Shown here in pieces: positions 33,546 through 44,364 of a stretch of 64,000 nt of DNA (its first letter is position 1; each line of letters starts with the position of its first letter). The stretch comes from Amphiura filiformis (lineage: Eukaryota; Echinodermata; Ophiuroidea; Amphilepidida; Amphiuridae). The stretch lies in contig NC_092640.1 in assembly GCF_039555335.1 (NCBI RefSeq), positions 32,667,887-32,731,886 of the forward strand. The letters are read 5' to 3'. The notes under the pieces were generated by a model. It worked only from the letters and a program-made list of their open reading frames with translations, did no database searches and was not told the origin of the DNA. The position numbers were made by a program, and so were the translations under genes.

Positions 33546-35159
33546 GATCTCATATGACCTTGGATGACTCCAAAATTGTTATTTATGAGGTTTAAAGGAG
33601 ACAAAAATCTGTGAATAACTGAAAATCTGTAACTCAACAGAGATTATTCACAGATTTTTAAACTGTCCACAGATTTTTCATAAGAAAATGTCTCCTAAGT
33701 GACCCTAAGCATCGATATAGCCAAAAATGGACCCCAAAAAAACTATGTAGCCAAAAAAAATAGAACCCCTCAACGTTGATGCCGCTGCAGACTCAAAATC
33801 TGATCTTTTTATGCCACTTTTATTATCCAGCATGTGTACAGACCTGTCAACCTACCGAAGTCAGAATGAGGGACATTGAGACCAAAACCTTGTACATGTA
33901 CACAAACCAGGTACCGACAAATGTAAAGACTTTTAGGTGTGCAATACTTTAAAATGAGGGACAGTTGGCAGGTCTGTGTGTAGCCCTGTTAAATCCATAT
34001 GTGACTCCCTATTCCCGGGTACAGGAGAATTTTTATTGCAAGAAATAATTTCAAGCTTTCCTAGAAAAATGCATTTCTAATACTAATCAGTAAAATGACA
34101 AACCACAATATAATATACCATGTGGTGGTAATAATAATATTTATTTGAATTACTTGCAAAATACAGAGTAACATTAAAATAACTGCAGATTAATTACACA
34201 TTTAAAAAGAGTAGTTCAGGATGAGTGAATGGGCTTAAAGTCCAAACACAGAAGTGCCCTCTCATCCTGCACATGAATGCATAGTTATACATAAAATAGC
34301 AAAAGCTCAATTGACTTGCTTCCACAAAATAAGCACAAAGTCGCCACGACACTAAAAGATACAGTCCATTAATCATGAAAACTAGCATATCTAATCACCA
34401 AACCAAGTTTGCAGACCCCTGATGATGATGATGATGATGTTAGAATTTGCATGCAACTCTAAAAATAGATGGAGTTAAGACTAATCTTCAGTTTGTTCTT
34501 AGTTTTAAATAAATACACAAGTCTGATTTGCTACTGTGGCTATTTTGCTGCAAGCCTGATTAAGCATTCATACTACCTTCAAAGGATTTTGCATTTTACT
34601 TTAATAATGGTTTGAAGTGTTGATGAGATTCTTTAGCATGTGGACTTTTAATTTCAATTCAAGTTTAATGGAGCCAACAGATTTCTTAGCATATTCGCAT
34701 AATTATAATATGAAGTATATCTTTTAGTAAGAGTTCTAATAAACCTTTCTTGTGCTTTTCTTAACCTACACTAACCTCTACGCATATGCCACTTAAATAA
34801 ACACAAATTGCGAGTTATGAATAATATAATAACTACTTTTTCAAAAAGGAAGATTCTGACTTACTTCCCAACTTTTTTGGTACTGTTTCAAATGTAGTTA
34901 GTTTAATTAGTACATTGTGGTTTACACAACAAAAGTCAAACACCTTTAAATCCAGGAGTATTTTAGGGAATCTTATTCACAACTTTACCATCAAAATTAA
35001 CATTTAGTCTATAAAGAAACATTCGTGAACATTTTTTGATTACCAGCAACCACACCAATATCAGCAACTATCATGACTATCAAAAAGTTTTAAACTTTGA
35101 CGCTTAGAGTATTCATGTCATTTTATCACCTGACACCCCTCCCCAATGCAATGATTTTC
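33546..35159. other. Intergenic, partly duplicated elsewhere in the cluster
   Basis: No gene. A short inverted repeat around AAAATCTGTGAATAACTG and CACAGATTTTTAAACTG lies at about 33605-33680. A (GAT)n run is at 34419-34438. Phrases at 34640-34730 recur at 37750-37840, and AATCCAGGAG to CATCAAAATTAA at 34950-35000 recurs at about 42010-42115. The stretch is thus part of the duplicated unit. Confidence 0.55.
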
Positions 35160-35851
35160 ATTTCACTTGATGCAAGATCTGATGTGAGGACAATAATTTG
35201 AGCAAACCAGTTTTGACAGTTCTTGCACTGTAGTTTACAAGGTACCTATTTGGGCAAAACATTTCTTACAGTTTTACTCACTCTAAAAGCGGTGATAAAT
35301 TTGATTTGATTTTCAGTTGACTTACTCTCTTTAAAACGTTTAATGATAATATTGAATTGTGAATACTGATGTGGTTTACAAGAGTACCATTCTGGGCAAA
35401 AATATCTGACAGTACTCGCACTGAAAGGATTTCCCTCTCTGCAAGGACACTTTATGTCACCCATATTTTCAGCATTTTTTTCAATCAAAAGGTTTCTCTT
35501 TGGTATGAGTTCTGATACTCTTTAAGATTACAGTTGATTAAACCATTTCTGTCAGTACTCACACTTCCAGGGTTTTGCTTAGGTATGAGTTCTGATGCCT
35601 TTTAAGATCAAGAGTTCTAACTAAAATACTTTTGACAGTACTCACGCGGAAAAGTTTTGTTATGTTTTGCGAGGCCACTTCTGATGGCAAAACGTTTCTG
35701 ACAGTGTTTACACTGCAAGGGTGTCTCTTTGGTGTAAATTCTGATACAGTACTCACACTGAAAGCGTTTCTATTCTGTGTAAGTTAAGACTAGTGTCCTT
35801 CACAATTAGGTAACTTCTGTCAGCAAAACATTTTTGACAGTACTTGCACTT
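35160..35851 (-). pseudogene. Finger remnants downstream of ZNF-2
   Basis: The inverse of GCAAAACATTTCTGACAGT recurs at roughly finger-sized spacing. Directly after the stop a finger continues in frame (KCKYCQKCFADRSYL) before losing its histidines. Further down the fingers are out of frame and shortened. This is the decayed 3' part of a once longer array. Confidence 0.75.
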
Positions 35852-37096
35852 TCAGGGTTTTTCTTTTGGATGAGTTCTGATATGCCTTTTAAGATGACAG
35901 TTCCCACTTAAACATTTCTGACAGTAGTCACTCTGGAAGGGTTTCTCTTCGGTATGAATTCTGGTGTGCTTCACAAGGGCACTTCTGTCAGTAAAACATT
36001 TTTGACAGTACTTGCACTTATAGGTTTTTTTTTCTTTGGCATGAGTTTTGATATGTCTTTTAAGATGACAGTTCCGACTAAAACATTTCTGACAGTACTC
36101 ACACTGAATGGGTTTCTCTTTAGTGTGAATTCTAGTGTGGCGCACAAGGGCACCTTTGTCAGCAAAACAATTTTGACAGTACTTGCACTTATAAGGTTTT
36201 TCTTTTGTATGTGTTCTGATATGCCTTTTAAGATCAAAGTTCCTACTAAAACATTTCTGACAGAACTCACACTGAAAGGGTTTCTCTTCAGTGTGAGTTC
36301 TGGTGTGCTGCACAAGGTTGCTTCTTTTAGCAAAACATTTTTGACAGTACTCACACTTGTAAGATTTTTCTTTGGTATGAGTTCTGATATGCCCTTTAAG
36401 GCGACCTTTCTGACTAAAACATTTCTGACAGTACTCACACTGAAAGGGTTTCTTTTCAGTGTGAGTTCTGGTGTGCTTCACAAGTGCACTTCTGTCAGCA
36501 AAACATTTTTGACAGTACTTGCACTTATAGGGTTTTTCTTTGGTATGAGTTCTGATATGCCTTTTAAGATCAAAGTTCCGACTAAAACATTTCTGACAGA
36601 ACTCACACTGAAAGGGGTTATCTTCAGTGTGAGTTCTGACGTGCTGCTCAAGGTTACCTCTTTTAGCAAAACATTTTTGACAGTACGTGCACTTGTAAGA
36701 TTTTTCTTTGGTATGCGTTCTGATATGCCCTTTAAGACTAGAGTTCTGACTAAAACATTTCTGACAGTACTCACACTGAAAGGGTTTCTCTTTGGTATGA
36801 GTTCTGATATGCCTTTTAAGATCAGACTTATGAATAAAACATTTCTGACAATACTCACACTGATAATAATATGGTGTCTTGTTGTTCAAGCAGTTTTTAA
36901 ATTGCCTGTGGCTATTAAACTGTCTTTGCAGTTCAGCAGTTTTGGACAAGATTTCCTGACACCGCACACATTTGCATCTATGGGCTCGTACATATTTAAT
37001 AAGATGTCTGTTCATGTGGGTTTTCAAATTTGCCAAAGATGAATGATTGAGTCTGCAATATGCACAAGTAAATGGTTTGAAAAGCTTCATTGCCAT
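35852..37096 (-). CDS. C2H2 zinc-finger protein 2 (ZNF-2), 414 aa
   Basis: Begins MAMKLFKPFTCAYC at an ATG in the conserved position. The N-terminal module has one C2H2 finger (CAYC to HMNRH), LIKYVRAHRCKC and a degenerate second finger (CVRC to QFNSH). Twelve array fingers follow, with helix cores IHKSDLKRH, SQNSSLKGH, AKRGNLEQH, SRNFDLKRH, ADRSALVKH, SQKGRLKGH, AKRSNLVQH, SRNFDLKRH, ADKGALVRH, SRNCHLKRH, TDRSALVKH and SGNCHLKRH. The last finger has Ser for its first Cys. Fingers 2-5 and 6-9 are a block duplication of four fingers (336 bases), also visible in DNA as matching text at 36188 and 36524. The frame stops at TGA in the linker after finger 12, where TAT is expected. No effector domain is seen. 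Confidence 0.87.
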   Translation of the reverse strand: MAMKLFKPFTCAYCRLNHSSLANLKTHMNRHLIKYVRAHRCKCVRCQEILSKTAELQRQFNSHRQFKNCLNNKTPYYYQCEYCQKCFIHKSDLKRHIRTHTKEKPFQCEYCQKCFSQNSSLKGHIRTHTKEKSYKCTYCQKCFAKRGNLEQHVRTHTEDNPFQCEFCQKCFSRNFDLKRHIRTHTKEKPYKCKYCQKCFADRSALVKHTRTHTEKKPFQCEYCQKCFSQKGRLKGHIRTHTKEKSYKCEYCQKCFAKRSNLVQHTRTHTEEKPFQCEFCQKCFSRNFDLKRHIRTHTKEKPYKCKYCQNCFADKGALVRHTRIHTKEKPIQCEYCQKCFSRNCHLKRHIKTHAKEKKTYKCKYCQKCFTDRSALVKHTRIHTEEKPFQSDYCQKCLSGNCHLKRHIRTHPKEKP

Positions 37097-37310
37097 ACAC
37101 TGCTATTTGCAACATAAATTTACAGTGAACTTTAGATAAATCCAATATTCAAAGATGTAGATCAAGTGACTGTGTGCACCTTAAACCCACCATAAAAGTC
37201 TCTATCATAAATGTCCTGGAGTGAAGCAGCAAGCAATACAAGACCACAGCCCTCACTGGCTTCTGTCTCAGTGGATCAAAATCTGAAATGTTAAAACAAC
37301 ATTAATAACA
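37097..37310 (-). promoter_or_regulatory. ZNF-2 leader with 92-nt candidate exon
   Basis: Conserved block. On the minus strand, an acceptor-like ACATTTCAG ends at 37283. The exon candidate spans 37282-37191, and a donor GTGGGT lies at 37190-37185. A second acceptor-like TTTATCTAAAG precedes the coding start. Relative to the 97-nt copies this one has a 3-base and a smaller deletion. Confidence 0.55.
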
Positions 37311-38481
37311 TTTAGTATCTTTTAAACCATGATTTTTATACCTTTAAAAACCTTATTTTTCCCAATTTTTCCACCTTGTTTCCTTAATAATTATTAAGTG
37401 TGTGCAATCTGTGCGAGGCTAACATACAGTCGTAATATAGGCTGTACATCCAAAGGTCAATTAGGTTAACAATACATTTTTGTAGCATGTTGTTGGCAGA
37501 TCATATTGTGACATACAAATGTGGGTGACAGGTCAATTGGGTTCGCAACAGGGTGCTGTCAGCAACAGCGTGCTGTCAGCAGATCATTATTGTAGTGACA
37601 TACAAATGTGACGTGCAAAGGTCAATTGGGGTAATTGCCAACAGTGACAGCAGCCAATCAGCAATTGGTGCATGTTAATACAATAATACATGCATGGTCA
37701 GAGCACATATTCCAAATTTGTTACAAGGATTTTTGTATTTTACTTTAGTATGGCTAGGTGACTTCTAATTTCAATTCAAGTTTGGAGCAACAGATTTCAC
37801 AATTATATGGTATATATTATAAAGTATATCTTTTCACACATTACCCACATAGGTTTGCGGTGTACACTGTTTGCCAATGGTGCATTGGCTTCAGGTGTAC
37901 ACCATGCCTGAGTAAGTATGATAAAACCCTCTGTTGCTAAGATGTGTATGAAAAACAAAAACATCTTAAAATGTTTTAGTGGCTGATCGCATAAAGAGGG
38001 AGTCAGGTCCAATTTAGAAACAGCCCCGCAGGGCAATAAAGCAAGGTGGATCTCCCCAACCTATAAGTATACTCTGTAGGTATCCCAGGTAAACCTTAGT
38101 TAACACATTTGCTAGTCAGCCAAATTCGCCAAAAATGTCAATGCATATTTACATAGAAATTTAAATCAACTGGCCGAAGAAGGAAACCTACATTATGTTT
38201 TCTATACTTCACTTGACCCAAATATATGATTTTTTATGGTGATAAGACAATCGCACATGGAATTTTAGAGGGATTTTGATAGCAGTTCCATTAAAAAAAG
38301 CTGCTATCATAATGAGACTAAGATCTAGAAACACTCCCGAAATGCCGTTTTGGGGAATTTTGCTAGCTGAATCTTTTTGATGAAAGTCAATCTTTGACAA
38401 GATGTAACTTTGCTACGGAAAGTGCTATGAAAAAAAGGTTTTCAGTTTTGGCTTTGTTTACTCAAGAGCTTTAATTTGATA
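37311..38481. other. Intergenic, no gene recognised
   Basis: No gene. CAGCAACAGCGTGCTGTCAG-like phrases repeat at about 37545-37585, and GGTCAATTGGGTT-like text recurs three times between 37455 and 37635. Confidence 0.45.
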
Positions 38482-38612
38482 TACAAGGCGTTTCTCGAAC
38501 CACGAGTCTCGCCTGCTTTTGTGACCGCCTGCTTTTGCGATAACTGTTGGTAGAGAGGTAAATGAATTTGGCGGTTATCGGCTGGGCACGATTATCTGGC
38601 CGATGGTAACTG
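38482..38612 (+). repeat. Repeat shared with 32141-32272
   Basis: GAACCACGAGTCTCGCCTGC to GGGCACGATTATCTGG corresponds to 32141-32272. Here it leads straight into the satellite array at CTGTACCCACCAAG. Confidence 0.8.
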
Positions 38613-39765
38613 TACCCACCAAGTTTCATGCCCATGCAACAGTTTTGACTAATATGACCTCAGATGACCCCTGGTGGCCCTGAAATGACCTAAAATTTGG
38701 CTCTAAATGTTGACTGTACCCCTCGTGCTAAGTTTCATGCCCATACGACAGTTTTTACTAATTTGACCTCAGATGACCCCTGGTGGCCTCGAAATGACCT
38801 TCCAAAAATTTGGCTTTAAATGTTGACTGTACCCATCAAGTTTCATGCCCATACGAGTTTTTACTAATTTGTCCTCAGATGCCCCCTGGTGACTCCGAAA
38901 TTACCTTCCAAATATTTGGTTTTAAATGTTGACTGTACCCACCAAGTTTCATGCCCATCCGACAGTTTTTACAAATTTGACCTCAGATGACCCCTGGTAA
39001 CCTCAAAATGACCTTCCAAAAATTTGGCTTTAAATGTTGACTGTACCCACCAAGTTTCATGTCCATCCAACAGTTTTTACTAATTTGACCTCAGATGACC
39101 CCGAAATGACCTTCCAAAAATTTGGCTTGAAATGTTGCCTGTACCCCCCAAGTTTCATGTCCATACAACAGTTTTTACTAATTTGACCTCAGATGACCCC
39201 TGGTGGCCTCGAAATGACCTTCCAAAAATTTGGCTTTAAATGTTGACTGTACCCATCAAGTTTCATGCCCATACGAGTTTTTACTAATTTGTCCTCAGAT
39301 GCCCCCTGGTGACTCCGAAATTACCTTCCAAATATTTGGTTTTAAATGTTGACTGTACCCACCAAGTTTCATGCCCATCCGACAGTTTTTACAAATTTGA
39401 CCTCAGATGACCCCTGGTAACCTCAAAATGACCTTCCAAAATTTGGCTTGAAATGTTGACTGTACCCACCAAGTTTCATGTCCATCCAACAGTTTTTACT
39501 AATTTGACCTCAGATGACTTTGAAATGACCTTCCAAAAATTTGGCTTGAAATGTTGCCTGTACCCCCCAAGTTTCATGTCCATACAACAGTTTTTACTAA
39601 TTTGACCTCAGATGACCCTGGTGACCCCAAAATGACCTTCCAAAATTTGGCTTAAAATGATGACTGTACCCACCAAGTTTCATGCCCATACGACAGTTTT
39701 TACTAATTTGACCTCAGATGACCCCTGAGTGACCTCGGATGACCCCGTAATGACCTTCCAAAAAT
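38606..39765 (+). repeat. Satellite array, unit about 108 bp, with 420-bp higher-order repeat (locus 3)
   Basis: About ten units of the GACTGTACCCACCAAGTTTC monomer. The text from about 38751 to 39020 is repeated exactly 420 bases later with no visible change over some 250 bases, and is nearly identical beyond that. This is a higher-order unit of four monomers duplicated recently. Confidence 0.92.
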
Positions 39766-40315
39766 TTGGCAAAACCAAAGAACTATTTCATCAAAGTAAT
39801 AAATCAAACAGAAAGATGCTTCCTTTACGAGTTATCACTCATTGAAAGTGCTACTTTGCTATACTTTACATGGAAAGCGACTATCTTAAAGTCGTCATAT
39901 TTCCTTAATTACATGACCGATCAAGCTGTTATTGGGATATGTGATGCACAGTTGAAAATTGATTATTAAAAGATTTGGTGACCTCAGTTGACCTTTGACC
40001 TTGTATGTGACCTTTGACCTCACGAAATTGGATAAAGTATGTTGCGCTGAAAAATCAAATTTGGCAATACCAAAGAACTATTTCATCAAATAAATCAAAA
40101 CAGAAAGATGCTTCCTTTACGAGTTATCACTCATTGAAAGTGCTACTTTGCTATACTTTACAAAGAAAGCGACTATCTTAAAGTCGTCATATTTCCTTAA
40201 TTACATGACCGATCAAGCTGTTATTGGGATATGTGATGCACAGTTGAAAATTAATTATTAAAAGATTTGGTGACCTCAGTTGACCTTTGACCTTGTATGT
40301 GACCTTTGACCTCAT
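39766..40315 (+). repeat. Two near-identical units of about 290 bp with DR1 pairs
   Basis: AAAGAACTATTTCATCAAA starts two copies (about 39776 and 40072). Each contains TGACCTTTGACCT twice: 39989-40001, 40008-40020, 40281-40293 and 40300-40312. Each of these is a perfect inverse of AGGTCAAAGGTCA. A frame of 67 codons across the first copy is incidental. Confidence 0.9.
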
Positions 40316-40980
40316 GAAAATCTAATCAGGTCGAGTACCTCTGGCCACGCATAACTCCCCACCAAGTTACGTCACTGTACCCCATACGGATCTCCAGATA
40401 ATCTGTTCACAAGGTATTTTGCTTATTACGCATATATTATGCAAATTAGGTACTTAATTACCATATTTTACGCTCAAAATCTAATCAGGTCGAGAACCTC
40501 TGGCCCCGCTTACTCCTCACCAAGTTACGTCACTGTACCCCATACAGATCTCCAGATAAGCTGTTCACAAGGGTTTTTTGCTTGATACGCATCAAATACA
40601 CATAAATTATGCAAATTAGGTACTTAATTAGCATATTTTGCGCTGAAAATCTAATCAGGTCGAGAACATCTGGCCACGCTTACTCCCCACCAAGTTACGT
40701 CACTGTACCCCATACGGATCTCCAGATAAGCTGTTCACAAGGTTTTTTTTGCTTGATACGCATCAAATACGCATAAATTATGCAAATTAGGTACTTAATT
40801 AGCATATTTTGCGCTGAAAATCTAATCAGGTCGAGAACATCTGGCCACGCTACTCCCCACCAAGTTACGTCACTGTACTCCATACGGATCTCCAGATAAT
40901 CTGTTCACAAGGTATTTTGCTTATCACGCATAAATTATGCAAATTAGGTACTTAATTACCATATTTTGCGCTCAAAATCT
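40316..40980 (+). repeat. Tandem repeat, four units of about 157-171 bp
   Basis: AAAATCTAATCAGGTCGA recurs at about 40316, 40476, 40646, 40817 and 40974. Units contain ACCAAGTTACGTCACTGTAC, GGATCTCCAGATAATCTG and TAAATTATGCAAATTAGGTA. The last partial unit runs into a (CA)n tract. Confidence 0.92.
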
Positions 40981-41074
40981 AATCAGGTCGACACCCTTTG
41001 GTCATGCTACCCCCTATAAAGTTTCATCATCATAGCACTTACGGTTCTCAAGATAACGCGTTCACAAGCTTTTT

Positions 41075-41127
41075 CCGAACACACACACGCACACACGCAC
41101 ACCCCCACACACGGACACACACACACC
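41075..41127 (+). repeat. (CA)n-rich microsatellite
   Basis: ACACACACGCACACACGCAC-type sequence at the end of the 40.3-41.1 kb repeat. A repeated 3' region ending in a CA tract is a pattern seen at the 3' ends of some non-LTR retrotransposons, though no coding part is present. Confidence 0.85.
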
Positions 41128-41597
41128 ATAGTGATTACTAAGTCTCTCCCTGAACATTCAGGCGAGACAATAAAATGATGCAGTTTGATGGCAAATTTGA
41201 ATTCACCTAGCATACCTATACTCTGTATGCCTACAATGTTCTAGAATGCAACATACTTACTATGGCACAGTGTCTGATTAAGTCAAACACTTTGGTGGTG
41301 TAGGCCCTTTCAAACAGTCCTGTACATATAAATAATATAAAGCCGATAATATGAAATTGACTTACATCACATGGGCACAGCTATTTGCAGTTGGCGTCAT
41401 GATCGATGTCTGGCATGTGGCTTGAAGCTCTGTTGGCGTTCTTCCAGTAGTTTTCAATGGCAAGGTCGTAACTGACCGTTTTTCGGCCTAGAAAATTGTA
41501 TTTTTGCTAATTTAAAACTCCTTTACAAAAAATCCTCTTGATAACTTTTTAAATATTTCAATAAAGTTTTTAAAAATATTATTGTTTTGTGCATATA
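41128..41597. other. Intergenic, no gene recognised
   Basis: No coding or repeat signal beyond AT-rich sequence. Confidence 0.4.
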
Positions 41598-41811
41598 CCG
41601 TAAAACCTCGTCTACAAGCATATATAGTGTTTTTGATGAAAGCTAAATGAATACATGCGTAAATGTGCCAATACAATAGATTGGTCTTACAATAATACTT
41701 GTTTGTATATGCTTGGATCTGTAATTCATTTGCTCAAACTCCATACTGGTGCCTGGATTAATTTAGCTTTCATCAGAAGAATTTTATATGCTTGTAGACA
41801 AAGTTTTACGG
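41598..41811. mobile_element. Tc1/mariner-like MITE with TA duplication
   Basis: 214 bp. Starts CCGTAAAACCTCGTCTACAA; the right end is its inverse with few changes (TTGTAGACAAAGTTTTACGG). TA flanks both ends. A partial copy lies at 20501-20676 and a lone end resembling it (ACCGTAGAAACCCGTCTA) at about 18046. Confidence 0.85.
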
Positions 41812-42398
41812 TATGTGAAACTCAGAATCGCCCAATGCTCAGAATTTTTACTGTACCGACTGTTGATCAAAAAGTCATGATTTATGTTCAAAATCCCCCT
41901 ATTCATTTGTTTGTGCAACTGAAAATCATCCAGACATCTGACAATGGGTGGTCTTCTAATAGCTGCCTCCATGAGCTGTACTCGATAATTATCTATGTAC
42001 AGGACTGTTAAATCCAGGAGCCTTTGTATTCTACATTCTTAGGGGATCTTATTTGCGACACATAAGACATTTAGACCAGCCTCATCCCCACTATAACTCC
42101 CATCAAAATTGAAAGTTAACAAATGAAGAAACAAGTGCGCTGCCAGAGATTTTAACCTTCTTGAGCATGATGCCTATCACCAGCAACAAATTTTTAACCC
42201 CATGAGAACTACCTGCCGATTGGCCAAAAAGAAGTTTTCATTATCAATTGGACCAATCATTGTTAGAATAATTTCACCACGTAAAAAAATTGGCATTAAT
42301 TATTTGCAAAGCTCCATTCTGATAGGTGATTAAAATGAAGATATCATGTAATTGACCAATCACATGCAATGCTAGATCGGCAGGTAGTGCTCAGGGGG
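41812..42398. other. Duplicated intergenic segment
   Basis: No gene. The 42010-42190 portion corresponds to 34950-35060. The rest is not recognised. Confidence 0.5.
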
Positions 42399-42402
42399 TT
42401 AA

Positions 42403-43132
42403 GGTGGTATTGGATGCATTTTCTAGAAATTAGAATGCTTTGAGCATGTTTTAAACAGATTAATTGAGTAGGGTAGAGTATACTGATCAATATGCCTTTT
42501 GTTTGGAGCAAATCGGACATACGGTTTCCATAATACATCAATTTATATGTTCTTTGTATCCTATTGTTTTTGTCAATAATCAATATAGTTAATGAACTAA
42601 AACGACTGCAAAGGCTCATATGTAATTTTTGCCAATATTTTGCTAAAAATCAATGCATAAATGTTCAGGGTACTTTTATTTTGCATACTTTTGCCCTGAA
42701 ACTTGGTCAGAATGTTTCTAATATGTTCTAATGTATTATATAGTGAAGCTGCCCTCTATTTTGCATATTTAATGAGCTAATTTGCATAAATGCTAATTAA
42801 TTATGCAAATATGCAAATTAGGGGGCAGCATCATTAATACATTAGAACACATTAGAAACACTTTGACCAAGTTTCAAGGCAAAAGTATGCAAAATAAAAG
42901 TACCCTGAACATTTATACATGGATATTTAGCAAAATATTGGCAAAAATTATATGTTAATGAGCTTCTCCAATCATTTTGGCTCATTAACTATATTGATTA
43001 CTGATAAAAACAATAAGATATAAAAGAAAATATAAATTGATATATTTTGAAAACTGTATGTCTGATCTGCAATTAATCTTTAAAAATCTTTAAAACATGT
43101 TTAGAGCACTTTCATAATACCTCCAATACACC
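42403..43132. mobile_element. 730-bp foldback element flanked by TTAA
   Basis: Starts GGTGGTATTGGATGCATTTT. The whole element is a long inverted repeat around TAATTTGCATAAATGC near 42780. TTAA lies at both borders (42399-42402 and 43133-43136). The related copy at 10847-11400 is truncated, as is the half copy at 12958-13195. TTAA borders suggest a piggyBac-like target preference, but the ends are not the classic CCY type. Confidence 0.85.
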
Positions 43133-43136
43133 TTAA

Positions 43137-43360
43137 ACATGCATCAGTGCCAGACTTTTTGAGAGTACATAGATGATCACCGTTTCTTTAATTCTCAACC
43201 ATTTTCAACAAATAAGGTCTTAACTCAGAGCTAAAGAGTCCAGGTAGTGGCTGCTTGTTTAATAATTTTGACATACTTGTCTTTATTTAGGATATACAGG
43301 GGTGAACACAACTGGTACCTTAATTATTTGGCTTACTGTATATTAATTAATATAACATTA
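43137..43360. other. Intergenic, no gene recognised
   Basis: Short spacer with no signal. Confidence 0.4.
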
Positions 43361-44060
43361 AAGATGATCAGCAACGTACAAAATCTGGGAATACTGGCAT
43401 TTTTATCATAGAATTTTATATCTCTACAAAGTAGACTACAAACATGATTATGCACCAATCTGATCAAAAACTGGGAAAAATACAACTATATCAAGAAATA
43501 GTAAACTGCACACTTCAGTTTAAAGATGATCAGCAACATATGCAACATCTGGGTTGGTGTAGGAAATACTGGCATTTTATCATATAATTTTGTATCCCCC
43601 CAAAGTAGACTACAAACATGATTATGCACCAATCTGATCAAAAACTGGGAAAAATACAACTATATCAAGAAATAGTAAACTGCACACTTCAGTTTAAAGA
43701 TGATCAGCAACATATGCAACATCTGGGTTGGTGTAGGAAATACTGGCATTTTTATCATATAATTTTGTATCCCCCCAAAGTAGACTACAAACATGATTAT
43801 GCACCAATCTGATCAAAAACTGGGAAAAATACAAATAAATCAAGAAAATATTGCAAATAAGCTGTATTTCTTTGCAGGTAAACTGCACACTTCAGTTTAA
43901 CATTTCTCATTGCGGAATTATTTTGTACACAAAATCTGATCAAAAACTGGGAAAAATACAAATAAATCAAGAAAATATTGCAAATAAGCTGTATTTCTTT
44001 GCAGGTAAACTGCACACTTCAGTTTAACATTTCTCATTGCGGAATTATTTTGTACACATA
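43361..44060 (+). repeat. Two nested tandem arrays (about 175 bp x3, about 119 bp x2)
   Basis: AACATGATTATGCACCAATC occurs at 43441, 43615 and 43790. GATCAAAAACTGGGAAAAAT then recurs at about 43811 and 43930 with a period of 119. A single-copy version without expansion is at 53766-53985, so the arrays grew at this locus only. Confidence 0.92.
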
Positions 44061-44364
44061 GGCCCATAGTATGAGTCATGATATGCCCTTGAAGATAAGT
44101 TATGACTGCATGACACCTTCCTGACACAACTCATACTTTAATGGCTTTGCACTGATATGAGTTCTGATATGCCTAAAAGATCAAAGTTTTGACTAAAATA
44201 TTTCTGACAATACTCACACTGAAAGGATATCTCTTGTGTTCGAGTTCAGATGTGGCGTGCAAGGGCACTTCTGACGGCAAAACATTTCTGACAATATTCA
44301 CACTGAATAGGTGGCTCTTTGGTCTTTGATATGGTTCACAAGGACACTTTTTAGAGAAATATGT
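44061..44364 (-). pseudogene. Finger remnants downstream of ZNF-3
   Basis: TTTTGACTAAAATATTTCTG and similar strings show three to four degraded fingers out of frame, with linker DNA such as GAGTTCTGATATGCC still readable. This is the decayed tail of a longer array. Confidence 0.75.

Noticed and set aside
41655..42011. 118-codon plus-strand frame
   Set aside because: The first half lies within the TA-flanked MITE 41598-41811, and the remainder shows no domain.
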